Of a stretch of DNA of 58,239 nucleotides, positions 47,221-56,087 are shown piece after piece. The first letter of the stretch is position 1. Each line of letters begins with the position of its first letter. Position numbers and translations under genes: made by a program. The DNA is from Pirellulaceae bacterium (GTDB lineage: Bacteria > Planctomycetota > Planctomycetia > Pirellulales > Pirellulaceae). The notes below the pieces were generated by a model that saw only the letters and a list, made by a program, of their open reading frames with translations, was not told the origin of the DNA and did not search any database. The stretch covers positions 1 through 58,239 of the forward strand of contig JAKVBZ010000026.1 in the NCBI GenBank assembly GCA_022448645.1, written 5' to 3'.

Positions 47221-48825
47221 ATGTCACCCGTAATGTCCGATCCAGCAGCTTCCTTTCGTCGGTCTATTTATGTCATCCTGGCGGCTGTCTCGTGCACGAT
47301 GGTGCTGGCTCGCATCACCACGTTGGAGTCCCGGTCTGTGGGGCCGGACAAACAACGAACTCCCTTCTTAAGTGCTAACGATCGTAGCCGTTGGTGTACG
47401 GTACGAGCCCTAGTGGATGAGGGGACATATGCCATTGATGCGATGATTGAGGGACGGGACAAAAATTGGAAAACGATTGATTTAGTACGGCATCGCGGTC
47501 CAGATGGAAAACAACACTATTTTTCCAGTAAGCCGCCGTTGCTTCCCACGCTAATTGCTGGGGAGTATTGGATCCTGCAGAAATTGACGGGCGCATCCTT
47601 AGCTCGATCGCCCAAATACGTAGGGCGGATATTGCTTTTCACGACCAATGTGGTTCCGCTCATGCTTTATTTCGTATTGTTGTCACGTTGGATCGAGAGG
47701 ACCGAAGTTTCGGATTTCAGCCGTGTCTTTGTGTTTGCAGCGGCCTGTTTCGGTACGTTTTTGACCACCTTTGCGGTCACGATTAACAATCATCTGCCAG
47801 CGGCCATCTGCGTGTTAATCGCAGCATACATTGCGCAGCGAATTTGGTATGACGGCGCGCGCAACCGGTTTTATTTCGTGATCGCTGGTAGCGCAGCAGG
47901 GTTTGCGGCCGCAAATGAACTTCCAGCACTTTCCTTGGTCGTATTGCTCGGAGTCGCAATATTGAGAAAGGCGCCTTGGCAAACGTTGACTGGCTATGTT
48001 CCTGGAGTCCTGGTGGTGGCTGCTGCGTTTTTCGCCACGAACTGGTATGCGCACGGCGATTGGCGGCCTCCTTATGCGCATCGCAGCGACGGACGCCTCT
48101 TGTTTGAAGTAGATGATGACCAGCCCACCTCCTTGTCGCCCGAAACCATTCCCCCAGGAATGTTGGCTGGATTGCAAGAATTTGGGGTTGAGGATCCAAG
48201 CCAGGTGCGCGTGCGTGAACGCTGGAATGAGGCCGGTTGGGAGTTATTCGACGAGAAATCGCAACAGCGATTCGCCGCAAACCCTACCGATAGCGGATGG
48301 CATGTTCATGCTTGGGATCACTGGTACGACTACGAGGGGAGCTATTGGACCAGCGACAAGCGGCGGGGGGTAGACCGAGGTGAACAGTCACGAAAGACCT
48401 ATGCATTACATGTACTGCTGGGCCACCACGGACTATTTTCTCTTACCCCGATATGGATGATTTCCGTTATTGGGCTGATCTGCATGTTGGGCCCTGGAAC
48501 CACGCACCGGCCAGCTTTTGCCCTGTTTATTCTAACACTGACGCTAGTTTGCCTGGTTTTCTATCTAGGTCTGCGGCCCATGGTCGACCGTAATTATGGA
48601 GGAGTTTGCTGTGGTTTTCGCTGGCTTTTCTGGTTCACGCCACTGTGGCTGATTGCCATGCTTCCCGGAGTCGAGTGTCTGTCGCGTCATCGCTGGCTGC
48701 GAGCTATCGCGATCTGTCTCCTGGCCATTTCAGTTTTCTCTGTCAGCTTTCCGTGGACAAATCCATGGTCCCAGCCTTGGCTGTTCCAGTATTGGGAGTC
48801 GCTGGGGTGGATCTCTTATCCTTAG
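47221..48825 (+). CDS. Polytopic membrane protein, possibly GT-C (PMT-like) glycosyltransferase
   Basis: About 534 residues from ATG 47221 (MSPVMSDPAASFRRS), directly after the GT2 stop; ATG 47233 is also possible. N-terminal TM (YVILAAVSCTMVLA), then a loop with DRSRWCTVRALVDEGTY, followed by about nine hydrophobic helices and a large soluble region (about 260-385). The early acidic loop after TM1 and the position after a polyprenyl-phosphate glycosyltransferase are typical of GT-C enzymes. No signature proves it. Confidence 0.55.
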   Translation: MSPVMSDPAASFRRSIYVILAAVSCTMVLARITTLESRSVGPDKQRTPFLSANDRSRWCTVRALVDEGTYAIDAMIEGRDKNWKTIDLVRHRGPDGKQHYFSSKPPLLPTLIAGEYWILQKLTGASLARSPKYVGRILLFTTNVVPLMLYFVLLSRWIERTEVSDFSRVFVFAAACFGTFLTTFAVTINNHLPAAICVLIAAYIAQRIWYDGARNRFYFVIAGSAAGFAAANELPALSLVVLLGVAILRKAPWQTLTGYVPGVLVVAAAFFATNWYAHGDWRPPYAHRSDGRLLFEVDDDQPTSLSPETIPPGMLAGLQEFGVEDPSQVRVRERWNEAGWELFDEKSQQRFAANPTDSGWHVHAWDHWYDYEGSYWTSDKRRGVDRGEQSRKTYALHVLLGHHGLFSLTPIWMISVIGLICMLGPGTTHRPAFALFILTLTLVCLVFYLGLRPMVDRNYGGVCCGFRWLFWFTPLWLIAMLPGVECLSRHRWLRAIAICLLAISVFSVSFPWTNPWSQPWLFQYWESLGWISYP

Positions 48826-49238
48826 AAGGCGTTGTCCGTTTGAAAATTTTTGCAACCCGCCGTACACTGGACACCTGCGGGCACCGAATGGATTTAGCCA
48901 CGTCCGTATCAATAGGCGGAAACAGGCAATGAGTCTGTCTTTGACGGTGTGGGCCGCAGACAATACGGGGATGTCCTTCCGATGAAGCACATCGCCTCTG
49001 AAGGATCTTAGGGCGAGTGTGCAAAGATGAGCCTTTTCGCTTTGTGCAGGATGGCTTCCCGCCTGAGTCGCGAAGCCGGTCAATGAATTTGCCGGGGCCG
49101 ATGGATTCACTTGTTTACTGCCCCTCGAACAGAATTCACACGGGGCGGCGGCGACGTACGATATCGTACCGGGTTGGTGTTCTGATACGAATTGGCGTTC
49201 GCACGATCACGTAGTCTTACAGATATAAGGAAGAAAGA
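48826..49238. other. Intergenic region upstream of the kinase
   Basis: 413 bp with no recognised gene. The last bases hold a ribosome-site-like AAGGAAG for the TTG start of the kinase. Confidence 0.4.
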
Positions 49239-50546
49239 TTGGCCGGGTTGCGAACACGGCAAAGGTTGGGGAAATATCGCATTGTCAAGCGACTCGCAGA
49301 CGGTGGATTTGCCTCGGTGTACCATGCGCAGGATACCATCGAAGGACTTCCCGTAGCTTTAAAGGTGCCGCATCCTGACTTGGTTGACAAAGAAATGCTG
49401 GCCGATTTTCGCAATGAAGTACGGCTCACGGCACGCTTGGAGCATCCACATATTCTTCCTTTGAAAAACGCTGATTACATTGACGGTCGATTGGTGGTGG
49501 CCTTTCCGCTGGGAGAAAAAACGCTGGCTGATCGATTGCGAAGCCGCATGTCGATGCGGGCGGCGTTGTTGTTAGCAGAACAGATGTTAGAAGGTGTCGC
49601 CTACGCACATGGTAAGGGGATCATTCATTGCGACATCAAACCAGAAAACCTGATCCTGTTTCCCGAGAACCATCTTTGTTTGAGCGATTTTGGTATTGCC
49701 AAAGTGGCGCAAAAAACAATCCTGGCCTCCGGATCGGGTACTGTCGGATATGTGGCCCCCGAGCAGGCGATGGGCCGACCCTCGTTTCACTCCGATGTTT
49801 TTTCGCTCGGCTTGGTGATGTACCGCATGTTTTCGGGAAGGTTGCCCGAGTGGCCCTTCTATTGGCCGCCGCCCGGATACGAGCGTCTCACTCGATTGGT
49901 GCATCCTCAATTGATTCGACTGTTGGAAAAGGCGATTGAGATCGATCCTCGCTATCGGTTTAGCGATGCGGAACAGATGCTGGCCAGCTTCGCACGCGTG
50001 AAGGCCCGGGCGCATCGGTTCCGCGCCAGTGGAAACGGGACGGTGCGTAATGGAACGAAACGCAGAGATTGGCGCGAAGTCCGTCGGCAACAGTTCCAAC
50101 GCCAATACGGAAAGATACTAGAGACTCGCCACGAGTGTTCGCGTTGCAAAGGACCAGTTTCGGAAGCGATGCAATCTTGTCCGTGGTGTGGACGAAAGCG
50201 AAAAACCCACCAGGGAGATACCCTGTTTCCCGCCCAGTGCCACCGTTGTGGACGCGGAGTGAAGCTAGATTGGCCTTACTGCGCCTGGTGTTATGGCGCT
50301 GGGTTCGACCTGTCGACGACTCGAGAATACACCGACCAGCGCTACCAAGCTCGGTGTTCCCATGCTAGCTGTTCTCGCAGGTTATTGATGCCGTACATGC
50401 GATATTGTCCTTGGTGCCGACGTCGAATTCGGAGAAAATGGAAAATACCCGGCACACGAGAAACGTGCACCGGTTGCGGCTGGGGCGTCCTTAAAGCTTA
50501 TTGGTCTTACTGTGCATGGTGTGGCAAAGCCCAGCCGAATAAATAG
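49239..50546 (+). CDS. Cytosolic Ser/Thr protein kinase with C-terminal array of four zinc ribbons; non-RD
   Basis: This 435-residue protein starts at TTG. The kinase domain (about 10-260) has a Gly loop LADGGFASVY, Lys in VALKVP (about 42), alpha-C Glu in FRNEVRLTARLEHPHIL, catalytic loop HCDIKPENL (about 130; Cys replaces the Arg of HRD), DFG and GYVAPEQ. There is no transmembrane helix. The C-terminal ~140 residues contain four paired CxxC units: CSRC/CPWC, CHRC/CAWC, CSHASC/CPWC, CTGC/CAWC, each pair able to hold one zinc. A PP2C phosphatase gene follows 248 bp downstream. Function unknown; a zinc- or redox-sensing regulatory kinase is an inference. Confidence 0.85.
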   Translation: MAGLRTRQRLGKYRIVKRLADGGFASVYHAQDTIEGLPVALKVPHPDLVDKEMLADFRNEVRLTARLEHPHILPLKNADYIDGRLVVAFPLGEKTLADRLRSRMSMRAALLLAEQMLEGVAYAHGKGIIHCDIKPENLILFPENHLCLSDFGIAKVAQKTILASGSGTVGYVAPEQAMGRPSFHSDVFSLGLVMYRMFSGRLPEWPFYWPPPGYERLTRLVHPQLIRLLEKAIEIDPRYRFSDAEQMLASFARVKARAHRFRASGNGTVRNGTKRRDWREVRRQQFQRQYGKILETRHECSRCKGPVSEAMQSCPWCGRKRKTHQGDTLFPAQCHRCGRGVKLDWPYCAWCYGAGFDLSTTREYTDQRYQARCSHASCSRRLLMPYMRYCPWCRRRIRRKWKIPGTRETCTGCGWGVLKAYWSYCAWCGKAQPNK

Positions 50547-50727
50547 CCAGTAGATAATGCGGTCTGCTGCCGGATGACGGGCGAGCGCACTAGGCAAAGT
50601 TTGCTTTCCGAGTCGGCTGACGGCTAAATTTCCCAATGTGGCAACAAAAGTTTCACCTTCCCTTTGACATGGAGTGATTTCGGGCTGAAAATCTCGGTGT
50701 CACACCTTCCCAATACGGACCAAGATC

Positions 50728-50748
50728 AATTCGGGGTTACCCCGAATT
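50728..50748. promoter_or_regulatory. 21-bp palindrome upstream of the PP2C gene
   Basis: AATTCGGGGT - T - ACCCCGAATT is a perfect 10+1+10 palindrome, 46 bp before the phosphatase start. The one-base centre does not suit a stable RNA hairpin, so a dimeric repressor or activator site is more likely. Confidence 0.45.
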
Positions 50749-50794
50749 CAAATTCACCTTGGGAGTCACTCCTTCGTAACCCCCTGAGACCACG

Positions 50795-51688
50795 ATGGCT
50801 GTCGATTCGGTACCCAGACTGTTCTTTGGCCAAGACATGGATCGGGCAGATATTTACCCGTTCGCTGGGGGAGCTGCGGCCGTTTTTTCAGCCAAGAGTC
50901 CGACTCGAGAATCGTCGAACGAAGATTCTGCTGGAATCATCCCAATGGGAAACGGTGCGGGGATCCTGGCTGTGGCGGACGGTATGGGCGGTGGAGCGGC
51001 CGGAGAACACGCTTCCCAACTGGCCATACAAACTCTGAAGGACAGCATCAAGTCAGTTCGTGGCAAAGACATCGCTCTGCGAACGGCGATTCTCAACGGT
51101 ATCGAAGCGGCTCATCAGGCAGTCTTTGATTTGGGGGTCGGAGCTGCAACGACGTTGGCTGTCGCAGAAATTCAGAACCAAACCGTGCGTACCTACCATG
51201 TCGGGGACTCCATGATCCTGTTGGTAGGTGGTCGTGGCAAGATTAAGCTGCAAACGGTCAGCCATTCCCCAGTTGGCTACGCTGTCGAGGCTGGCGTTTT
51301 GGACGAAGCCGAGGCGTTGCACCATGAAGACCGTCATCTCGTATCCAACGTGGTCGGTTTGTCGAACATGCGGGTCGAAATTGGCTCCGCGATCGAACTT
51401 CATCCACGTGACACGTTGTTGTTGGCGAGTGATGGCCTGTTCGACAACCTGCATATCCAGGAAATCGTGGACCGTGTGCGAAAGGGTTCCTTAGAAAAGG
51501 CGGTTCAGCAGTTGGCATGCGACGCTTGTGAACGCATGACCGAGCCCATCAGCGGACAGCCCTCGAAAAGCGACGACCTGACGTTTGTCGCGTACCGTAT
51601 GCAAACCCCGTCGCGCAATCGCACTACGGTGAACGGGAATTCTACCTCGACCGGCGATCCCCACGGCGTGGCCCGGAAATCGGCTTAA
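50795..51688 (+). CDS. PP2C-family Ser/Thr protein phosphatase
   Basis: This 297-residue cytosolic protein has PPM motifs: SSNEDSAGI (about 40; metal Asp), VADGMGGGAAGEHAS (about 63-77), GAATTLAVA, VGDSMILLV (about 137), LASDGLFDNL (about 211) and SKSDDLTFVAY (about 259). All the metal Asp residues are present. It may counteract the zinc-ribbon kinase encoded just upstream (inference). No ribosome site is obvious before the ATG. Confidence 0.88.
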   Translation: MAVDSVPRLFFGQDMDRADIYPFAGGAAAVFSAKSPTRESSNEDSAGIIPMGNGAGILAVADGMGGGAAGEHASQLAIQTLKDSIKSVRGKDIALRTAILNGIEAAHQAVFDLGVGAATTLAVAEIQNQTVRTYHVGDSMILLVGGRGKIKLQTVSHSPVGYAVEAGVLDEAEALHHEDRHLVSNVVGLSNMRVEIGSAIELHPRDTLLLASDGLFDNLHIQEIVDRVRKGSLEKAVQQLACDACERMTEPISGQPSKSDDLTFVAYRMQTPSRNRTTVNGNSTSTGDPHGVARKSA

Positions 51689-51724
51689 ACGGATGCTGTG
51701 CGTTGAATGGCATGGAGCCCGCCG

Positions 51725-52630
51725 CTACAAAACTCCTTCTTCTCCCAGCTCGCGGCTGCGTTCGATGAGGTATTCTCCGTATTCATTGCCGATGCTCCGG
51801 CCTAATTCGCCGAGTTGCTGCGGGGTGATGAAGCCTCGTGCACAAGCCACTTCTTCGATACAGGCGATTTTGAGTCCTTGCCGAGTCTCTACGGTTTGGA
51901 TCAAGTTACTGGCCTGCATCATGGATTCGAATGTGCCCGTATCGAGCCACGCAAAACCTCGTCCTAAGATTTCGACGTTTAGTTGTCCTTGGTCCATATA
52001 GAGTCGGTTGATATCGGTAATTTCTAATTCGCCTCGCGCAGATGGCTGTAAATTGGCTGCCATGTCCACGACTTGGTTGTCGTAAAAGTACAGCCCAACG
52101 ACCGCCAAGGATGATTTGGGTTGCGAGGGTTTCTCTTCAATCGATGTGGGATTTCCATCGGTGTCCAAAGCGACAATACCGAATCGCTCTGGATTTTTGA
52201 CTTTGTAAGCAAACACCGTGGCACCTGCAGAACGATCAGCCACCTCGTTTAATATTCCCTGAAATCCTTGGCCATAGAAAATGTTATCCCCCAGCACGAG
52301 GGCCACGTGGTCGTCTCCGACGAAGTCACGTCCTACACGAAAAGCATCAGCCAGGCCTCGAGGCTGATCTTGCTCGGCGTATTCAATCGAGATTCCTACT
52401 TGGCTGCCATCACCCAGCAGCTGTTGGTAGCTGGCATGTTGTTCGGGGTTGGTGATGATCAGAATATCGCGAATTCCGGACAGCATCAGCGTCGACAAGG
52501 GATAATAGATCATCGGCTTGTCGTAGACAGGAAGCAGTTGCTTATTGACGGCACGTGTGATGGGGAATAGTCGGCTGCCCGTACCGCCAGCCAGAATGAT
52601 GCCTTTGTTGTGATGAGATGTATTCGACAT
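51725..52630 (-). CDS. rmlA: Glucose-1-phosphate thymidylyltransferase
   Basis: This 301-residue enzyme has the nucleotide site [20 protein letters not shown] (about 10-29), [32 protein letters not shown] (Mg2+ Asp), [23 protein letters not shown] and FAWLDTGTF. Length and motifs are those of RmlA/RfbA. It makes dTDP-glucose for dTDP-rhamnose. RmlD is encoded at 18784; RmlB and RmlC are not seen here. Confidence 0.92.
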   Translation of the reverse strand: MSNTSHHNKGIILAGGTGSRLFPITRAVNKQLLPVYDKPMIYYPLSTLMLSGIRDILIITNPEQHASYQQLLGDGSQVGISIEYAEQDQPRGLADAFRVGRDFVGDDHVALVLGDNIFYGQGFQGILNEVADRSAGATVFAYKVKNPERFGIVALDTDGNPTSIEEKPSQPKSSLAVVGLYFYDNQVVDMAANLQPSARGELEITDINRLYMDQGQLNVEILGRGFAWLDTGTFESMMQASNLIQTVETRQGLKIACIEEVACARGFITPQQLGELGRSIGNEYGEYLIERSRELGEEGVL

Positions 52631-52778
52631 GGATCGTTTGCCAAATGGGGGAAAGCTGGAATTGGTTGCTGATCGCGGGTTTAACCGACACGAGTCTCCA
52701 TGTCCTAAGGTAGGTTTTTATACAGATTTATGCAATTCCCTGGATTCTAACCAAGGGGCTTCCAGACCATCTCTTCTC

Positions 52779-52807
52779 TCGACAAAGATTCCCATTCTTG
52801 ACATAAT
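52779..52807 (+). promoter_or_regulatory. Candidate sigma70 promoter for the DUF1559/PEP-CTERM operon
   Basis: TCGACA (52779-52784) and CATAAT (52802-52807) are spaced by 17 bp, each one mismatch from consensus. The leader to the DUF1559 start would be about 120 nt. Confidence 0.35.
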
Positions 52808-52934
52808 GGAATAAGGGGCAGTCGCTGCGCAGTCCAATGCTTTCAGGGACGGAGTGCAGTGACTTCAAGAGGCGGCAACGGTTCCACATGGGTGGGACAC
52901 ATTGGCCCGATTCCTTTTACCGAGGCGCAGAAAG

Positions 52935-54032
52935 ATGAAACAACGGAACACTTTGAGAGGTTTTACTTTGGTGGAGTTGCTGGTGGTCATTGCGATTATT
53001 GCGATCTTGGTTTTGTTACTGCTTCCGGCAGTGAACTCGGCCCGAGAAGCAGCAAGAAATACGCAGTGTAAGAACAACATTCGTCAGCTTGCGTTGGCTG
53101 TTGTGAATTATGAAAGTGCGCATGGTTGTTTTCCTCTATCACAGACGGCCAGTGGTAAACCGAACCAGAACGGAGGTTGCCAAGGGGGTTTTTATAGTTG
53201 GCACGCCCGAATTCTTCCGTATATCGAAGCTCAGAACTTGTTTGAAAGGCTCGATTTCAACATCGACTTGGCAGACGAATGCAATGACGGTGACCAGGGA
53301 TTCATAAGCGCATCTCATCCTCACGCGACGATCGCAACAACGAAGATCGACGCGTTTGTTTGCCCATCCGACGGGTCTGATTTAAACAGCTTTGACATCA
53401 TGGGAATTAACACGGCTCCTGACAACTACGTGGGAAATGCGGGGTGGCCGTCGCTTGCGACCGGCTATCAGGGAGAACGGAAAACACCGGCCAAATACAA
53501 TGGCCTAATCCATATCGTGAATCCCCGTAAGACGAATGATTTTCAACCGAAGAGAGCCGTTCGTGCGAGACAAGTCATTGACGGATTGTCAAAGACCGCG
53601 TGCGTGGCCGAAAGATTGATCCAGCGGGGAACAACCCAAGAGCAAGTTCTGAACGGCTCGCACAAGTTGTTGTCGTACCATCTGACCGAACGACCACGTA
53701 CTTTGGGGGCAATGAGTGAGCGATGTGGCCCGGAGCATACACACGCGGATCTCTCAAACTCAGCATACCTTGGCCGCAGTTGGCTTTCCGGGTGGGCACC
53801 GACCGGTCCAACGTATATGCACGTTAAACCGCCAAACACCAATCATTGCCATTTCAGTCATAGCTTCAACACCGGCGACTTCATCGTGACGCCAACCAGC
53901 AACCATACGGGTGGAGTTAATGTGGCGTTTGCCGACGGTCATGTCCGGTTCGTTACTGACGATGTGGAGTCAAACATCTGGTGGGCCATGGGTAGCCGAA
54001 ACGGGAGGGACTTAATCCGTGAAAATTATTGA
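52935..54032 (+). CDS. DUF1559 family protein (type II pseudopilin-like)
   Basis: About 365 residues from ATG 52935; a longer frame exists from 52902. Canonical prepilin cleavage motif [18 protein letters not shown] near the start, then REAARNTQCKNNIRQLALAV, and the C-terminal DG motif HTGGVNVAFADGHVRFVTDD. Its last 14 nt overlap the GTG start of the next gene, whose ribosome site lies inside this frame. This suggests co-expression with the PEP-CTERM proteins. Confidence 0.9.
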   Translation: MKQRNTLRGFTLVELLVVIAIIAILVLLLLPAVNSAREAARNTQCKNNIRQLALAVVNYESAHGCFPLSQTASGKPNQNGGCQGGFYSWHARILPYIEAQNLFERLDFNIDLADECNDGDQGFISASHPHATIATTKIDAFVCPSDGSDLNSFDIMGINTAPDNYVGNAGWPSLATGYQGERKTPAKYNGLIHIVNPRKTNDFQPKRAVRARQVIDGLSKTACVAERLIQRGTTQEQVLNGSHKLLSYHLTERPRTLGAMSERCGPEHTHADLSNSAYLGRSWLSGWAPTGPTYMHVKPPNTNHCHFSHSFNTGDFIVTPTSNHTGGVNVAFADGHVRFVTDDVESNIWWAMGSRNGRDLIRENY

Positions 54033-55146
54033 GAGAGAAAGCCATTTTTTTCACTGTTGTTTAATGGTTACGTCCGTGCTGGTGGTATTGGCAATGGTTT
54101 TGTCCGCGACGCGTCCGGCCGTTGCGCAGTTTGGTCATTCCGACATTGATTTCGGTCTCGACAGTGGTCAACTCATTACGAACAAACGTGTCTACGATTC
54201 GTTTTTTCCTGCGTTTGGAATTTCGAAGCAATTCACGGCGAACCCAGGTTTTGCCGCAGAAACCGATGGGATGGGCACCATCCGCCCGCGTGTGGATGTT
54301 TTTTATGATGTTTTAGATGACTTGCTGCTCTGGGATGGTGATCGCTTTGTATTCCCGGACGACCAAGTTCGTATTCGTATCGACAACAATCCGCCGGGTT
54401 CCAACTCAACCTATGTCGACGCGATGAGTGGTGTCCAGTTTGGATCGCCGAGCCCACTTGCCAACCGCATCGGTAAATCGTCGGACTCAGGAGAAGTTCA
54501 TTCGCATGTGAACTTTTTCCTCGAGGGTGACGACGATGATCTGCCGATCGGAGCCTATGGTTTGAAGCTCGCGATCTCTACGAACAGCGAGGAGATTGTT
54601 GATTCGGAACCTGTGTTCGTCGTCTTCAATTTCGGTTTAGACAGTTCAGTCTTCGATGAAGGTCTCGGAATTTACGAGAGCTTGCTTGATACCTCGAGCA
54701 TTGCCGGAGATTTCGATGGGAACGGAACACTTGACGCGCGCGACATTGATCTGCTTACCGAAGCCGTACTCCAAAATTCGACTGACTCACAGTTCGATTT
54801 GAACACAGACGCAGCTGTTCACCAAAACGATCGCCGGTATTGGGTTACCGTTCTTCGTGAGACCTACTTTGGCGACTCGAATTTGGATGGAGAATTCAAC
54901 AGTGAGGACATCGTCGGCGTTTTTCAGGCCGGGGAATATGAGGACTTAATTGAAGGCAACAGTGTTTGGAGCACTGGAGATTGGAATGGTGATACTGAGT
55001 TTACTAATGAAGACATCGTAGTTGCCTTTATTGATGGCGGTTACGAACGAGGCCCTAGGGCCATGGCCGTAGTGCCAGAACCTAATGGAATGTTGCTTGT
55101 ATTGGTTGGAGCCACTTTGGTAATGGCTATCAGGAAGAAGAAGTAA
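54019..55146 (+). CDS. PEP-CTERM protein with dockerin-like calcium repeats
   Basis: This 375-residue protein starts at GTG with a strong ribosome site (GGGAGGGA, 54003-54010). Signal peptide (hydrophobic about 13-30, ending AVAQ). Residues about 38-215 form a domain shared with the next protein (HSDIDFGLDSGQL, ANPGFAAE, YDVLDDLLLWD, GAYGLKLAIST). Residues about 230-335 hold dockerin type I-like loops: DFDGNGTLDARDIDLL, DSNLDGEFNSEDIV and DWNGDTEFTNEDIVVAF. The C-terminus is PEP-CTERM: VVPEPNG, a hydrophobic helix, then basic IRKKK, an exosortase substrate. The shared domain resembles, from memory, zinc-repressed PEP-CTERM proteins of cyanobacteria. Confidence 0.82.
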   Translation: MKIIERESHFFHCCLMVTSVLVVLAMVLSATRPAVAQFGHSDIDFGLDSGQLITNKRVYDSFFPAFGISKQFTANPGFAAETDGMGTIRPRVDVFYDVLDDLLLWDGDRFVFPDDQVRIRIDNNPPGSNSTYVDAMSGVQFGSPSPLANRIGKSSDSGEVHSHVNFFLEGDDDDLPIGAYGLKLAISTNSEEIVDSEPVFVVFNFGLDSSVFDEGLGIYESLLDTSSIAGDFDGNGTLDARDIDLLTEAVLQNSTDSQFDLNTDAAVHQNDRRYWVTVLRETYFGDSNLDGEFNSEDIVGVFQAGEYEDLIEGNSVWSTGDWNGDTEFTNEDIVVAFIDGGYERGPRAMAVVPEPNGMLLVLVGATLVMAIRKKK

Positions 55147-55212
55147 CACCTGTAGAGAGACTTCATTGATTTCGGGTAGTCGAAACTTTTTTATTTTGTG
55201 AGGATATTTCTG

Positions 55213-55977
55213 ATGTCGGTTCGATTTTTTTGTCTTAGCAATTTTGCGTGTCTGTTTGTTCTTTGCATGAGTGGGATTAGCTATTCCGAGGATGATGACC
55301 ATGATGATCATGGTCATCATGGTCATACTGATGTTGAGTTTGCCTATGAAGACGGGCAGATCGCCGTCGAATTTGGCGACGAAGGTCCGGTTTTCGAGGG
55401 CGAGTTTCCCACAGAAGGTATCGATCTGCAGTTTACGTCGGAGCCGGGATTTGCATCCGAATTAGAGGAAGGAATGGGCATCGGAGCCGACGATCAAATG
55501 GTCTACAACGTTCTCGGTGATCTCCTGTATTGGAATGACGGATTCAAGCCGGTTCCCAACAACGCTCAGATTCGTGTCGTGAACCGTCCACCCGCACCCT
55601 TAGTGCCGGACACATTGATTGGTGTGGGCAGCGGAATGCAGTTAGGGAGTTTCGATCCCGCTATCAATCGTATTGGTGCCGCGGAAGCCGACGGCGACTT
55701 CCACAGCGATTTGGACTTTTTGCTGGAGCCGAAAGGTGATGCAGCTGATTCCGCCATGTTTGGTGCGTACGGATTCATGCTTTCTCTGAGTACGGATTCG
55801 TCGGGGATTGCTGATTCGGATCAGTTTGCCATGGTTCTCAATTACGGGTTGGAAGAAGAGAAGTTCGAAGAAGGCGTGGAAGCGTTTGCGAACTTGGTGC
55901 CGGAGCCAAGTGGGGGTCTGCTGATCTTCGCCGCTCTATCGTGTGCAATTCCGCTCATGCGTCGTCGATCTCGCTGA
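55213..55977 (+). CDS. His/Asp-rich PEP-CTERM protein, paralogue of the preceding gene
   Basis: About 254 residues from ATG 55213, which has a good ribosome site (GAGGA, 55201). The signal peptide ends near SYSE, and the mature protein begins with EDDDHDDHGHHGHTD, a dense metal-binding run. The core matches the previous protein: HTDVEFAYEDGQIAVEF, SEPGFASE, MVYNVLGDLLYWND, GAYGFMLSLSTDS and NYGLEEEKFEEG. There are no dockerin repeats. It ends in LVPEPSG, a hydrophobic helix and MRRRSR, a PEP-CTERM sorting tail. Probably surface-anchored and metal-binding; a role in zinc is an inference. Confidence 0.82.
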   Translation: MSVRFFCLSNFACLFVLCMSGISYSEDDDHDDHGHHGHTDVEFAYEDGQIAVEFGDEGPVFEGEFPTEGIDLQFTSEPGFASELEEGMGIGADDQMVYNVLGDLLYWNDGFKPVPNNAQIRVVNRPPAPLVPDTLIGVGSGMQLGSFDPAINRIGAAEADGDFHSDLDFLLEPKGDAADSAMFGAYGFMLSLSTDSSGIADSDQFAMVLNYGLEEEKFEEGVEAFANLVPEPSGGLLIFAALSCAIPLMRRRSR

Positions 55978-55995
55978 CAACTTTTTGTAAGGGAA

Positions 55996-56043
55996 AAATA
56001 GACGCGATGACTTATCGTCAAGACGACATCATCGCGTCTATTT
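55996..56043. terminator. Strong hairpin terminator after the PEP-CTERM genes
   Basis: A 15-bp perfect stem AAATAGACGCGATGA (55996-56010) with TCATCGCGTCTATTT (56029-56043), and a second small stem TCGT/ACGA in the loop. The T-run at the 3' side is short, and A-richness on the 5' side makes it workable in both directions. It ends the transcript 19 nt after the stop. Confidence 0.7.
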
Positions 56044-56087
56044 CAACATGGATGAATGATTTGTCTGACGACCACCGAACGGTGTAG

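Noticed and set aside
55273..55340. Repetitive GATGAT/CATCAT run suggesting a simple repeat.
   Set aside because: It encodes the His/Asp-rich head of a real exported protein with a clear signal peptide and sorting tail.
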